From positions 1,827,006 through 1,891,005 of the forward strand of contig JAREIK010002415.1 of NCBI GenBank assembly GCA_029783825.1: DNA of 64,000 nt. Reading direction: 5' to 3'. The first letter of the stretch is position 1. The number at the start of each line of letters is the position of its first letter. The notes below the pieces were generated by a model. That model did not search any database. It saw nothing but the letters and a program-made list of their open reading frames with translations, and was not told where the DNA came from. The stretch is from Sapria himalayana. Taxonomy: Eukaryota; Streptophyta; Magnoliopsida; Malpighiales; Rafflesiaceae. Both the position numbers and the translations under genes were made by a program. Positions 12,300 through 26,789 of this stretch are shown here, piece after piece.

Positions 12300-14450
12300 C
12301 TTTTTGGCACGGGTTTGTCTAGTGTCCAAAAATGGATATCCCAAACTGAATGGATCATATTGATCTTCATCCATATCAAAAAATATAAAATCCATTGGAA
12401 AAATAAAAATACCAACCTTTATTAATATATCTTGAATTATTTCATTTGTCTTAATTGTATAATATTCTATTTATAGTGAGAGAGAGATTGAAGTAATTTT
12501 ACTAAAATTTAATCTTTGCAAAATGGGAAGTGGCATCGAGTTGATATTTGATCCAAAATCACATAATGCCTTCCAAGATATATGCACTTCTATAATACAA
12601 GTAAGATTGAAACTCATATGATCTTTCAATTTCCTCGATAGTTTTTGTTAAATAACATGACTAAATTTCTTAGTAATATTTACTATGTTGTATCTCTCTA
12701 ATTTCTTCTTACTACTCATTATATCTTTCATATATTTAAGATAATTTTGTATTTGGGCAAGAGCAAGCAAATAGTATGGTCACTTCTAATTTTCAAATTA
12801 TATTCAATTTTTTTAAATGTTAATTCAATTTGTCTTTTCTAAATTATTGTAGAAATAGAAGATTCATTAGAAACTTAACTATGACTTCATTTTTATCCAT
12901 TTTTCTCTCAGCATGGCTTCTAGTATGCCCCATTTGTCCTCAGATTTTTCGTTTTCTTCTTTCTTCTCGTCGGATGAAACTTAATTTTGCCATTCTTTGG
13001 TAGTCATGGCTCAGGTACATGCCACAACTTCTTAATTATTATTTTCTTATATTCTTCAGTTGGGGTTGTGGCTTATTTGAGACTTTCAGGTTGAGCCAAG
13101 ACTTTTGAGAAAATCATAGACTTTTAACCCATAAAAATTTTAGAATTCTTTTATTTAAACTCTTCTTGTATCTCTAGAGTCATGGTTCAAGAAAGAGTCA
13201 CTATATTTTCACCCCCAAATTGTCTAGAATTTTTTTGTACCAACTACCTTTGTAGCTACTTTTCACTTATAACTAATATTGAGGAACAATTGCTTAAATT
13301 TATCTCTATAGCACCTAATACCTCATTCATGTCTTCCCCCCTTTATTGATAATACAAAATGACTAACATGATGCTCAATGTTTCTCATTACTAAATTTAT
13401 TTCGTTCATCTTAGCTTCAAATACCCCTAATTTATTGTCTTGATTATTCTTTTTCTTCTAAATTTTTGCGATAAAAAATGTGCACACCTTCATTCACAAT
13501 TGACTTTTTTTTCCTTCATGATAGTTGACAATTAAAATTGGAGCTATATAGTTTCTGTATAAAATATTTTTGTGATTATGTATATTTAGATGATAATACA
13601 TTAAGATATTATTATATTATTAGGTTAAAATACATATATCATAATTATGATTTTTGATCTATCTTTTCCACTTGATAAATTGATTCTAATTCAATCAATT
13701 CATTTGGATGTAAAGTGATGGTCTTTTTCAATATTCTTCTCTTTTTTTTTGGGCATCTAACTTCCTCAATAGGGCTTCCATTTTTGTTTCCATAGTGGTG
13801 AATTAATCCAACTCTAACACCTTTGCTTGTCTTCTCCAAAATGAGCAATTCGTTGGACTTTGAACATTTTTTTTTACTAGCTCATTAAATAAGTAATATG
13901 CCACCCTTATTGATTTATATATAACATATCTTTTGGTAGCCACATAAACCATATACCTTGTCATGTAGTTTAACCTATTATATAGCTTTTGGGCTTGAAA
14001 TCATAATTCAAAACTATGTCGAGGACATCTCCTCGACATCTCTTTAAAATGATCCTAATCATCATAAAAGTTATCATGCTCTTATTGTTGAAATTTACTT
14101 ATCTTGCTTCAAAGTTGAGAAGTAATTTATGATGTGAAGAATTTAATCAGAAAACCCATTACTATTTCTTCCTAACTCTCAATGGAACCCATTGGTAAAT
14201 ATTTGAACCAACTTTGTCTATTACCACTTAATGAGAAAGGAAGTAATCTTAATCATATTGTATCCAATACAACTCTATTTAACTTCATAGTATCACATAG
14301 TTCTAAAGACAATACAATGCATCCATTAGGGTTTTCTGATGCCCTTTCACTATATTGATGATGTTGAATCATAGTAATTAGACTTAACTTCAACTTAAAA
14401 TAATTATTTTCAATCAGTCGTAAGTGAATCCTATAATAACTATCCATCAC
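12300..14450 (-). pseudogene. Ty3/gypsy gag-protease remnant (Athila/Tat-like)
   Basis: On the minus strand gag comes first. Near 14450-14253 the frame reads MIQHHQYSERASENP then LELCDTMKLN, matching the gag block with MIQ-N-F-G, EDPN and LEICDTFK. Near 14240-14110 it reads PFSLSGNRQSWF and GSIESWEE-like sequence. A basic segment lies at 13848-13645 (CPKKKRR). The aspartic protease follows near 12600-12310: ALCDFGSNINSMPLPILQRL, then IKVGIFIFPMDFIFFDMDED and SLGYPFLDTRQTRAK, corresponding to the family's D-GAS, VDFVVLDME and ILGRPFLATG motifs. The catalytic D-S/T-G triad reads DFGS. Several stops interrupt it. Reverse transcriptase and integrase, expected after protease, are absent. Confidence 0.75.
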
Positions 14451-14867
14451 TAGACCTCAAATAGATCCTCTTAAGTATGGTAATGGATGTTCTATCAAAC
14501 ATCTTGCCTATTACTTCATTGGATCTTTTTGTTACTTATAGTGCCCTACTTACTATCCTTGTCAAATTTTTGTTTTGCAATGATTCATCTAGTTCTTTCA
14601 ATTTTTGGGTTAAGAAGGTTTGGCTCAGTTCTAGAGCTTCGACTAATCAATTGTGGATGTCAACCAAAAAAAAAGAAATTGAAAAAGAAATAAGAGGACA
14701 TGATTCAAATAACTTTTATAATAATCAACAGTCAAACAAGTTAAAACAACAATAGCCATTTAATCCATAAATATTTATAAAATATAATGCTAACTAATTT
14801 AATAAAAATAAATGATTCTTATGTAAGAATAATTATGTCAACTCATGTTGACTAACTAACGTATATA

Positions 14868-14886
14868 ATCATCGACAATGATACCA
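14868..14886 (-). other. Retrotransposon primer-binding site
   Basis: On the minus strand TGGTATCATTGTCGATGAT lies just upstream of gag and just inside a probable LTR end (...GCACA near 14898). It resembles the TGGCGCCGTTGCCGGGGA-type binding site used by Athila/Tat elements, with several changes. Confidence 0.5.
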
Positions 14887-14897
14887 AAAATATATTG

Positions 14898-16300
14898 TGC
14901 GTTTGCTACTCTGCCTAATTTAATCGATTACACAATACCACAAAAGGCTCATTAACAATATTTTATCATTAACTAAGATCCATAAGTGCATGAGTAATAC
15001 AAGTTATATTACAGACTTAAGTCAAGATATTAATCACATTGGAATTGTATTAGTAGTTTAATTGTGTAACTAGAGCTAATCTATTTTTAGTAGAAAAGAT
15101 AATAAGATTTTACTTAACCTTAGTTCTAGGGTCTAATTACTTAATATACGTGATGTCATTAATTTGTTTGATATATATTATGTAGGATTTAGAATAAAGA
15201 TTAGGATATAGTTAAAATGACTCCTTGCTCTATCGGCATAAAAGGTGGTTGTCCCCATTAAGACCTTCACGATGATGGTTCCCTTAAAGTTATCCTCTCA
15301 GGAACATCATTACCAAGATAACACTTTACACCTATATGACGGCATGAGAGTCATTCACAATCTTATATCTTATAGGCAATTTTATCAACTATTCTTGATA
15401 CTTGATTCAAATGCACACTCTTATTTATCAGTCTCCATTTTTTTAAGACCAATGGTTAACATGGTTTGTAATTATTTATATTTTCATTTTCATAAGCAAT
15501 ATACTCGCATAATTAATGTATGTTTTTTAAGTTTTACTGGTGGGAATCATATAAGATAAATGAACTCACAAGGGTTGTCTCTACTTATCGAGTCACACAC
15601 TCATGCATGTCCTAAAGATTATATATCACCATCATCCTTGGTGATGATGTGACTATCACACTAAAGGAGAACCCATAGAAAGAATGCTCTATATAAAATT
15701 CATCCCAATTAAGATTCAATCTTCTAAGACATAGAATGGATTGGCAGGTAAAAATATTAATATTTGTAACTTTAAGTATCATACTCATGATGATTTACTC
15801 ACCCAAACTTTGGATTTTAATATATAGGTTTATCTCATGTATTGAAATAGCAACGACTATTACCACCTTTCTATCATATGAACGATTAAGTCTCATGGCT
15901 AAAGTAGCACCTTCTAACATGAGAACCTCACACAAATCTATTAATAGTCAACCCTCTAATTCGAGTTATATTTAATCATTATCTATCAATATCCATAAAT
16001 ATAAAATAATAGAAAACCAATATTGTTTCAAACTTTCCAAAATATTATATTACATAATTTAAAAAACACAAATCCTAAACCACAAAATGTAACATAATTT
16101 CCGAATTTATTTCTATATGAAGAGAGTTCGAGAACTATGCTCCACAACTATAAAAATTGACATTGATCATGCATCCTTGCTTGCTTGTGAATCTCATTGT
16201 GAGTATGAAATTATATTTAGGATTTGTAGTTTCCATAGCTTACTTATTTCATGACTGGGAAGGAGAAGAAAATAAAGATTTTTCAATAATTTTTAATTTC
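14898..16300 (-). repeat. Probable LTR/leader of the gypsy element
   Basis: Follows the primer-binding site outward. It contains moderately GC-balanced segments (15240-15700) unlike the surrounding AT-rich DNA. The outer end is not defined because no second LTR is present for comparison. No coding similarity was found. Confidence 0.4.
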
Positions 16301-16379
16301 TCTTTTTATACTCCGACAATCTTGCAATTATATGAGTAAGAAGTAACATATTTTCAATAGGAATCATGAATTTAGCCTT

Positions 16380-19300
16380 TATCTCTTTAGCTTGAGGTTG
16401 TAATTCTGGCTACAACATTGTGAAGTAGCCAAGGATTATGTGGTAGCTTCCGAAATTATTTTTTGGCTACAAGACATGGCGATGTGTAGAGGCCATGGCC
16501 TTAGCCATTACTCCTTGAAGTATATGGTTATAGTGTTGTCAAGTGGCCATGATGCTTTCACTTTGCTTGCAAGTACAAGTCATGACTATGCCTTTCTTTA
16601 TGGATAAAAGTCACGTACATAGAAATTGTAATACTCAAGTAATATCCTCAATAATATTTGGTGACCAAAAAGTCTTGGCTTTGAATAATAGCTATGACTT
16701 TGGCCTAAGTATTTATGACTCTTTATTTTTTGTAGCTCAAAAGGAATAACTTAATAACAAAGTCATGACTCTTACTTGAGAATAATATATCATATGAAGA
16801 TAAAATCATGGCCTTATAAAATTAGTCATGACATTGAGTATATATGGAGTACTTGATTACTATAATAGAGAATTAATGTCACAACTAATATAATTTTACA
16901 AACTAGTTATGGTTGCAACTCTGTGATAAATCCCAATCATTGACAAAGTATCACATGGTGGAAAAATTATGCTACTGAGAGGATATGATCATGACATTCA
17001 AAATTTTTTCATGCCTATTTAGATAAAGTTTTAGTCAAGAATGTATGCCGAAACTATTATGAACTTATAGACTTATCTCCCCTACTAAATACTTCGAAAA
17101 ACTCACCAATTTCATACTATTTAGATAGATTTTATTTTATTGTGATTTTTATTAAATTGAATGAATAGTAGTAAAATCAAATATAATTTAAGTAAAATTA
17201 GAGAACTTCAAGGAAAGCTCCATTAGAGAGTAGGTAAAATAGAAAATTATGATATTTTTAATATCATGACTTGGGTATTCAAGCACGAGCCTATTGATTA
17301 ATCATGTATATTATGACTCTACCGCCACTTGCCACAATGTTTTTATTGTATAATATTTTCTTTGTAGTTGAGATATTATATTTAAGTCACTATGCATTAA
17401 TTTTTGTTGTATATAGTTTTTTTTTTTGATTATCTATTTTGTATAAACGAAAATGTTTCTGTTTTAATATTTTCATGTAAGAGTAGGAAATAAAATATTA
17501 ATAAGCTTTGAATGCAACAATAACACAATAATAGAAGTCTCGCTGCCCGGTTAGCTGGCCGAATAAAATTTTGGAGCAGAGACTGGCCCGTCCGAGTGAT
17601 CTGACCCGCTCCGGTTAATTATACTATTTTTTACTATTTTTCTACTTTATAAATTCTCTTCCATCGGACTATTTTTTCTCTCTCTCTATGATTTTCTTCT
17701 CGATTACTGCACATACTGTAAGAACATTCTGATTTGGTTATAGTCTATAAATACATAAGTATTTTTCTATATAGATGTAGCTAGTCGTGTTGAATGACTA
17801 GTGAACCATGTTATTTTGTGTATTCTGTTATGCTTTGTGTTTGTGTTGTGATTTTGTATACTATCGTGGTTGTAGATATATATCATTTGTTATTTTTCTA
17901 TTTTCTTCTTTGTCTAAATCTGTGAAATCATAAACGTGGAATCAGAATTGCCTAACAATTTTAAAATACTAATTTGAAATTGACTGTATTTTAATATCAC
18001 GACAATCAAGTATTATAATAGTACAAGAAGTCATGATATTTTCTAGCATCGAAATATTATTATTATAGAGATAAAATATCATAACACCAAGTAATATTTA
18101 GTCATGGTTCTTTTCCCACCGATTTACTTTTAATAGAAACACCTTCAGTCCCAACATTGTTGCCACTAGGGCCTTGTGTTCCATAAGAAAATATCTCTCT
18201 GGTGGCATTCTTTCCATTGTGATTATTTGTTTTAAATAGTAAATATCTTAGTCATAACTTTCTTTCCGCCACAGCTTTGTTTTCTTGATAATAAATTCAT
18301 CAATCAAAATATGCTCGCTGCAATGACTTTGATTTTTAGAGAATAATTATTTCAGTAATGATATTCCTTTGTTGCATGACTTTTACACTTCAAAGGAGAT
18401 TCAAAAGCAATGATAAAGTCATAGCCTAAACTTAAAGTTATGATTTCTAGCTTGAAAAATCATAAATTAACTCAATGGGACTCCAATACTATAAAAGGGG
18501 ACTTAGTGAGTTTGTCAAAGAAGGAGAGATATTTGGATTTCAATCCCAATAGAATGAAAATCCTAGGCAGCATGAATTCCAGCCTCTAATTAAAGTTAAA
18601 TTTAAGGCAAATATAGGTAAAGATTGATTAGAAATAGGATTTGAGACTTAGATCTTCATGCTAGATGTCAATGGAAATCCTTTATGTGACAAGAAGAATA
18701 TTTGATATGCCAATACCAAATAATACTAGTTATTTTAATGATTATGTAAAATGAGTTTGCATTGTAGGAAATTTAAATAGAACTATTTCATAGATTATAT
18801 AATGAATAATAGTTAAATTGGGTTGCTTTTTGCATAAAATGAAAGATTTGGTGGATTTGTTGAGTATGCGGGGAGCAAAAAGTCATAGTATTTCTTGTGT
18901 CATGACTTTCTTATATATTCATGAGCTTATTGGGTAGGTTCGACATCCATTCTTGATCAAAACTCTTTATAAATTGTTATGCCAATCTTTATATTCCATG
19001 ATTCTACTACCTCATTAACACAATTATTTTACTACGTAACATTTTATTTTCATCTATAAAACTTTTTTAGAGTCATAGCCATACTAGTTCATAGTATTTT
19101 TTTTTATGATTGTGATATTTATTTGTCGCAACAACTAAGTACCCACCCTACTAGAGCTAAAAACCATGATATCTTCTAACATTGACTTTCTCATCATAGA
19201 GTCATACATACTAAGGAAAAAGCTATGACTTTTTGCTATTGAGAAATGACTCAAGTCATAACTATTCTAAGTTCCATGACTTTAGGATATAGGAAAAAAT

Positions 19301-19650
19301 GTATGAGAAATTGTTATTCTTAGCACAATGAATTTATATTACAGAGAGGAAATGCATTATGTCATAATCATTCTTAATGCTATGATTTTGTGTTATAGAG
19401 ACAAAATATACAAGTCAATACTATTCTAAGTGTCATGACAATCTAATGAAAACAAAGAGCAAAATCACTACTCTTTTTTAGTGCTACAACTTTTTGTTAC
19501 AAAAAAGCAAAAAGAAAATCATAGTCTTTCCACAATGCCATTCAAAAACTATACTTAATCATTCTAGCATAAAAGCAAAATCATGGAAAAAAATTTATGA
19601 GACAAAATAAGAGGTAGAAAAGCTTTGTTTGGGAGAAAAAATTATTAAAC
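16380..19650. repeat. Degenerate minisatellite rich in GTCATGACT words
   Basis: The words CATGACTTT, AGTCATGAC and TCATAACT recur dozens of times. Between about 19150 and 19600 a diverged tandem unit of roughly 45-60 bp is visible; each copy opens with GTCATAACTATTCTAAGT-like sequence, then CATGACTTT, then GTTATAGAGACAAAAT-like sequence. Units are too diverged for a precise period. GC-richer islands at 17535-17610 interrupt it. No coding region was recognised. Confidence 0.55.
18705..19030. repeat. Dispersed repeat, copy A (partner at 29945-30270)
   Basis: Shares a colinear series of words with 29945-30270: TAATACTAGTTATT, ATGAATAATAGT, GGGGAG-AAAAAGTCATAGTATT-CTTGT, and a TTTACTA-GTAA- end. 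The copies are diverged direct repeats flanking the CACTA element at a distance, perhaps LTRs or members of one repeat family. Confidence 0.5.
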
Positions 19651-20269
19651 TCTAGGAACTATCCATGATCAAAGAGACAACACATTGCACAAGCATAAGG
19701 TCGGGGCATGAATTTCGACTCCCACCTAGAGACAAATGTAAATTACATTAACAAAAATTATAGATCTAGGATTTGATTTTTAGAACCTCTTATGGGATAT
19801 CAATGGGAGTCCAAAATTCCACGAGATTTATTTTTAAATATCTTGAGTAAATTCCTCTCCAATGTCAGGCTAAATCAGGTCTAAAGTTGGTATATTTTAT
19901 TTCATATGATGAATACTATGAATTTATGTTTCGATTGTATTATGATTTCGTTAATGATGGACATGACATTCATTCAGAAATAAAATTATAATTTTATTAT
20001 TACAAAGTTTGTATTTTATCAAAGTGGACAATGATAGGTAAATCACAATGCACATTTATATGCATAATAGTATGAATGAAATGATAACTCTTTTGATCAT
20101 GATATGTGATACAAAACTATTCATTAAAAATTAAATGTTGAGGTAAGTTTAATTGTGCGGGTATACTACTTACGAAGTTAAAAGCATAATTTCTTTTATA
20201 GGCCAATTCATTATGTATATCTTAAATGAATTGAAACTCAATTCACAACTAAAAATTATGAAAATACCG

Positions 20270-21010
20270 TCCAAAATACTGACCTAAAAATTCGGTCGGT
20301 AATTATTGTCCAAAACATGACTAGTTAGCGACCAAAAAATAGTATCGAAAAAAAAAATTTCCGACCATATTTCCTACCAAAGATCGACCATAATTACCGA
20401 ACATATGTTGTTGGCCGGAAACTGGTCTTTGGAGTGGTTATCGAATATATTACCGACCATTTAATGACCTATCATTATATTTAGTAGGTACATTATTTTT
20501 TCGAATTATATTTAGTTTCGTACATACCGACCAAATATATAGTATGATAATTATTGACCAATATCACGACTAATTTAGAGATCTGAAGAGGTGCATCAGA
20601 GAAAAATACTTTCGACTAAATTTTCGACCAACTAACGACCATATATTACCCTAAAATATATATTTGGTCGCGAATATAGTCTATAAATAAGGAGGGAATT
20701 AGCGAAAAATATTCCCAAAAGATTATCGATCAATTAACGATCAAAAATATATAATCATCAATTATTATCTGTACAGTGGTTATCCAATATATTTATAAGG
20801 TGATAATTACCGACCAAACTACTGACCCAATATTTAGGTCGGTAATTACTGACCTTTTCACGACCGAGTATCGACAATACCTCCCAACCAAATATTTTTG
20901 GTCGGCAATTGGTCAGTATATTAGAATGGAAATAGCGAAAAGAAATTGTCAATAAATTACCAACCATTTAACGACTAAAAAGATATTACTTTAAAATTGG
21001 TCGGTTAAGT
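20270..21010. repeat. Left subterminal repeats of the CACTA element
   Basis: About 740 bp of short motifs around GGTCGGTAATTACCGACC, CGACCAAATATTT and TTAGCGACCAAA in both orientations, mirrored by the right end. These are expected to be binding sites for the element's TNP1-type protein and to hold hairpin potential. Confidence 0.75.
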
Positions 21011-21529
21011 AGACTTCAAATTTCTTATAAATTTGTTCTCACCAACCTTTTATCGAACCTGTTTTTGGTCAGTAATTTATTGTTTTAATTATTTGATTTA
21101 AAATTCATTTGCTAAGTCAATACCACCTTCGTTCATTCGAAACAGGGTCGTTTTTTTTGAATCAGACGTTACTGCAAGCACTAATTCAACAAACTAATTT
21201 GTTCTATTTTTCTGAATCTAAGTAAGTTTTTCTTTGTTATTCTCCTTTAAATTGCTTATACATACCTTCGTCTCTCTAAATTATATATAAACAATCGGAA
21301 TTTCATTTTTTCAGTATATTTGTGTATTAGGTTTTTTTATTTCTCCTTCAAATTTCTTCACTTTTGCTTCAATTTCATTTAACCTAATATGATTTTGACT
21401 CGACACAATTAATTGAATTATAATTTTTTAGTTTCATCTTTATTCTTTTACTGCTTAGATTTTTAGGGTTTTATTGATTTTGATTTCAATTATAGAATGT
21501 TTGTATCCGAATAATCTTAATGTTAATGG

Positions 21530-22930
21530 TTTATATTTATATAATCATATGACATTATGTATAAAAGTCTATACTTTAATATATATAATGATTAATGTTA
21601 AATAAAACTTTTATATAATGTTAATCTTAAATGTCTATAACATTATATATAAAATTTTATACATTTATTTAATCATATGACATTATGTATAAATGTCAAT
21701 ACTTTAATATATATAAACGTATTACATTATAAATACACATTGATATGTTTATATAAACATATAATGTTATATTTAAATATTTATAGATATGTATTAATGT
21801 TTATAATTATTTATACAACATTTACATTAAACTATCCATTGATAAAATTTTTTATATAACATTTATGTAACATTAAGTGATTATACAATTTTGTAAATAT
21901 TTATATTACATATTGCTTTTTATATAAATATATAATATTTATAATGTTTATATAAATGTGATAATATACTATATATTATTTATAAAAGTGTTATGTATAA
22001 ATATAATAATATTTAAGTAACATTTATAAAAATATTTTATTCACAAATATTATATAGATACACGTGTTTATTTATATAATCATATGCCATTTTATATAAA
22101 AGTATTTATAACTATATTTATAACTTTACATAACTAATTTGTAACTACATAATGATGTATAACTATATGTATAATTCTATATAGCTATTTTTCTAAAAAA
22201 TATATACTTATACTAATATATATCTATATATAATTATATTTTACTTAATGTATAACTATATAAATGTTATATATAATTATATCTTTAACTACATACATAT
22301 TTATAACAATGTGTGTATAACTATATGTAAATATTTGTATAACTATGTAACACTTTATATAATTAAAAATAACTATATTTGTAACTATATATACATATAT
22401 GTATTCATATAATTAAATTAAAATATTTGTTTATAACATTGTATATATTTATGTATAACTACTTATAACTAATTGTATGAATATATATATGTATAACTAT
22501 ATGTTTAATTTTATATAACTATTTATAACAATATATATTATATGTAAAATAATATATAACTATAAATAATTGTATCTTACTATGTTTATAACTTTAAAAG
22601 TTTTATGTATATTTATATTTAAATATTAAATTTACAGCTTATATTTAATATATATTTGTATATAAAAGTATATATAAATGTATTTTACTATATCTATACC
22701 TATACATTACTATATGTATAAATATATAAAATTAAATGAGCAAATATATAAACCTACATGTATAAATATACATTTAACTTTATGTGTAACTATATGTATA
22801 ACCACATGTAACTATATTTATAATTACATGTATAACAACATACAATATTATTCTAAACTATATGTGTATAACTATATATAAATATTTGTATATCTAAATA
22901 AATATCTATATAATTATATATAACTATAAT
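21530..22930. repeat. 1.4-kb degenerate TATAACTATATGTATA tract
   Basis: Almost wholly A/T with recurrent TATAACTATATGTATAA and ATATAAATATT words. It lies between the left subterminal array and the transposase start, in the element's 5' untranslated region or first intron. The short open frames within it are low-complexity (Tyr/Ile/Asn) and are not taken as genes. Confidence 0.7.
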
Positions 22931-22976
22931 TAGAGACAATTGTGTTTGTTAAATTAATTGATTTTTTTAACTAGTT

Positions 22977-25900
22977 ATGGAAGACGATCGTGAATGGATG
23001 TAGGTCGGATAGTGAATGAAATATTCTCTAATGAATGAGGAAATAAAGTTGATGAATTTGTTGACTTTTCTCGGATACATCCTTAGCGTGTGAATGGTGG
23101 TACAGATATAAGGTGTCCATGCACTTTAGTTAAATATCAGAATAAAATGTTTTTGAATGTTGAGACTGTGAAGATGCATTTGTATAAAACTAGTTTTGTG
23201 GCGGATTACTATGTTTCAATATACCATGGTGAGAAACAAGTCAACAAGAGGTATTCACGTTCTGTACAGGTGTCAGTAAGTGAAACTGATCTGATGGTCT
23301 CGAATAATATAAATCACACTTCATACCATAACATTGTATTTGATGTTGTGGGTCCTGAATTCACCCCTAATGAGGAACCCAATGCCGAGACAAAGATTTT
23401 CTATGACATGATTCGAGCTGGAGACAAACTTCTATATTAGAGAAATTCTAAGTATACTTAACTTTTTGCATCTGTGAAAATGTCAGAAATAAAGTGCAGA
23501 CATAGGTGTTCGCATGCATGGTTTAATGATATGTCTAAATTCATTCAAGAATTGTTGCCAAAATATAATCTGATGCCATTGGATTTCTATAGCCCGAAGA
23601 AGTTAGTTAGGGGCTTTTGATTACCCGTACTAGTCATTCATTACCGTGTGAACAACTATATGACATACTGGGGTGATGACAGTGACCTTAACAGTTGTAA
23701 AATTTAAGGGCATGCTCGGTACAAGCAAAAGGTTATGGGTTCTAGAAATAGATTATATATATGTAAGTTGAAACTGCCCTATAAGAAGATGCACTATTTT
23801 CTGACAACACCTAGGTTATAGAGATTGTATGCATCAACTGCAACAGCTAATGAAATGAGGCTGCATTCAGAGCATCATATGGAGCACGGTAAGATGTGAC
23901 ACCCTTCTGATGCCCCTGCTTGGAAACATTTTGATCGGTATTTTTCTAAATTTTCTTCTAAAGTTCAAATATTAGGCTGGGTTTATTTGCTGATGGTTTT
24001 TATCCATTTGGTCAATTTTGACAGCAATATTTTGTGTGGTCTGTGGTGGTGACGACATATAATTTGCTTCCAGACTTATATATGAAGGAAAAATTTATGT
24101 TTTTGACTATGTTAGTGATAGGGCCTACGAATACAAAGGGGAATATAGATGTTTTCTTGTAGCCATTGATAGTGGAATTGAAAAGTCTTTTGGGTGTTGG
24201 GGTTAAAAGTTATGATATTTTCAAACGGAAAAATTTTCAATTGCACGCTGCTCTCATGTAGACCATAAATAACTTTTCAGCATGTTATATGAGGTCTGGG
24301 TAGTGTACAACTAGTATATTGGCATGTCTGCATTGTGTGGAAGATTTTGATGCTTTTAGATTAATTTAGAGTAGAAAATAGTCATGGTTTGACAACCATC
24401 GGAAGTTTTTACCCATTTATCATCTATATCGACGTAAGACCCAAAACTTCATTAGGAATAGAAAGGTTAATAAATAATTCTCAGGGGTTAGACTTGGGGA
24501 TAAAATTCTACGGAAATTAAATAACAGAGGCTTGAGGAAGGTGATAGATGTTGATGCTGAGGTTGTGAATGCAGCTATATCTAAGTCTTGTGGGTAGAAT
24601 AAGAGAAGTATTTTCTGGGATTTGCCCTACTGGCGTGAACACTTGCTCACGCACAATCTTGATGTTATGCATATCGAGAAGAATCTGTTTGACAATATTT
24701 TCAATACATTATTTAACATTCTAGGAAAAACTAAGGATATGTATAAAGCAAGCGATGAGTTGAATAAATATTGTTGTCATCCTCAATTTGCAAAAAATCT
24801 TATCACCAATAAATATCCTGACGTGTCATTTGTTCTGAATAAATCACAGAAGAATGTTGTGTTGGAGTGGGTAAAAAAACATAGATTTCCAGTTGAATAT
24901 GCTTCTAATTTGGGGAGATGTGTGGATGCGAAAAAACATAATATATTTTTCATGAATAGTCATGATTGTAATATATTAATGCAAAGGTTGTTATCAATTA
25001 CTCTTTAAGAATTTCTGCCTAATAGAATATGGGAGTCGATAACTAAGATTTCTTAAGTCTTCAAGCAACTAACATCTTCTTCATTGATTGATGAGGAGTT
25101 GAGGAATCTGGATGAACAAATTCCTGTTTTCTTATGCAATCTTGAGAAAATCTTTCCTCCAAGTTTTTTTTAACTCAATGGAACATTTTCCAGTACACTT
25201 GGCTTACAAAGCTAGGATTACTAGTCCTGTCCATTATTGTTAGATGTATCCTCCAGAAACGTAATATTAATTCATTAAACCAATTATTTTCCTATATATA
25301 TATATAAATATATATACACAAAAATGACTTGTAATTTTCAATAATTTTTTTGTAGATATTAGAAAAAAATAGAGCATGCAATAATGAACAAGACTCGGGT
25401 TGAGAATTCTATATCAATAGGTTATATTATGGATGAGGCTACAAAAATTATCATCATTCTATTTTAAAGAAGGAGATCTAACTTTTCCACTTAAGGAAAA
25501 GCGGAATGAGGTTTATCTTTATCACAATGTGGATAATGATATGTTTGAAATTTTCAAGCCTCCGAGTAAAATAATTGGTGCTAAAGGGAAAAGTTATCTA
25601 GCAGACAATAAATATAGTACAACTCATCTATATGTCCTAATGAATTATCCAGAGGTTCAACCATTCATCAAATAAGTATTTTCTAATAGTCATATAACAT
25701 TTATTACGCATTATAATTTACTATTTCCTATCAATGTATCAATTATTTTTAATTTCTTTTTTTTAGTGATTTTGTTACAAATAAATGTAATGAGTTTCCA
25801 AACATGAATGAAGAAGCAATTAATGCTTTGACGTAGAAAGAATTTCCATCATTTTTTGAAAAATATCTATGTTTACTTATAATGAAAATCACAAAATAAT

Positions 25901-26715
25901 TGTATTTAACTGATACAAATTTATAAATTGTAATCTAAATAATCTAATTAAATTTGATTATAGGTTCATAATCATGAAAATAAAATTTCCAATTATTATC
26001 TTCAAAGTATAGCACGAGGTCCCCTAATAGTGGTTAAAACGAACATTGTTACTGTGTGAATGGTTTTAATTTTCATACTAAATCATTTGGTAGCTACCGG
26101 ACAACAGACAATGCGAAGGTCTGCATTAAAGGATCAGTATACAATGAAACCAAATTTGACTATTACGGGACTCTAGTCAAAGTGATCCAGTTAGAATTAG
26201 AAGCCCTCACGGTTAAAAAAACTATGTTATTCAAATGTGAATGGTTCGACCCAACATCACATGTTGGTATTGTTGTAAATCCTCAATATAAACTTTTTGA
26301 TGTGCACGATAAAAAATGCTTCAATAAGTATGAATCTTTTGTCTAAGCAGTACAAACATCACATGTTTATTATTGTAAATATCTGGGTAGGACCAGTTCT
26401 AGAAAGGATTGGAAAGCTGTGTGTAAGATAAAAAGAAGGGCTCAAATTGACATCCCCGCATCACCAAGTACTGGTTTCATAGAAAAATCTTTTCAAAATG
26501 TTGACAATGATGTTATAATTAAAACTATGGTGGGAGATAAAGACGTCCTTTTAGTCACATCTTCTGAGATGGATATAAGTGGGGATGTAGATGTTAATGA
26601 AAATTTAATTGATTATGAGGAAGAAACGAATGATGAAGAGAAGTCTGAAAATGATGTTACTACATCTGAAGAAGAAGATGAACTAGATTTGAATGATTCT
26701 GATAAAAATGAGTAG
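22977..26715 (+). pseudogene. TNP2-like CACTA transposase, frameshifted
   Basis: The TNP2 family catalyses excision of CACTA elements. The start at 22977 encodes MEDDREWM, typical for the family. Next come the transposase-associated finger near 23090-23250 (DIRCPCTLVKY, HLYKTSFVADYY), the Tnp2 core with fragments at 23440-24620, and the well-kept block at 24622-24780 (YWREHLLTHNLDVMHIEKN, then ILGKTKDMYKA). A DUF4218-like region at about 25005-25420 reads VFLCNLEKIFPPSFF. The C-terminal DUF4216-like part at 26056-26430 reads MNGFNFHTKSFGSYRTTDNA, DYYGTLVKVIQLE and LFKCEWFD. An acidic tail ends at 26715. Introns probably lie near 25260-25370 and 25680-26040. Many stops and shifts make it inactive. 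Confidence 0.85.
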
Positions 26716-26789
26716 ACAGTGAGTTTTATGTTATTTTAATTGTTAATCAATTTTATTCATTTTCATTGCCTTGTGTATTTTTTATAGAT

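Noticed and set aside
21677..22881. Tyr/Ile/Asn-rich open frames upstream of the TNP2-like gene
   Set aside because: Low-complexity translation of TATAACTATATGTATA repeats.
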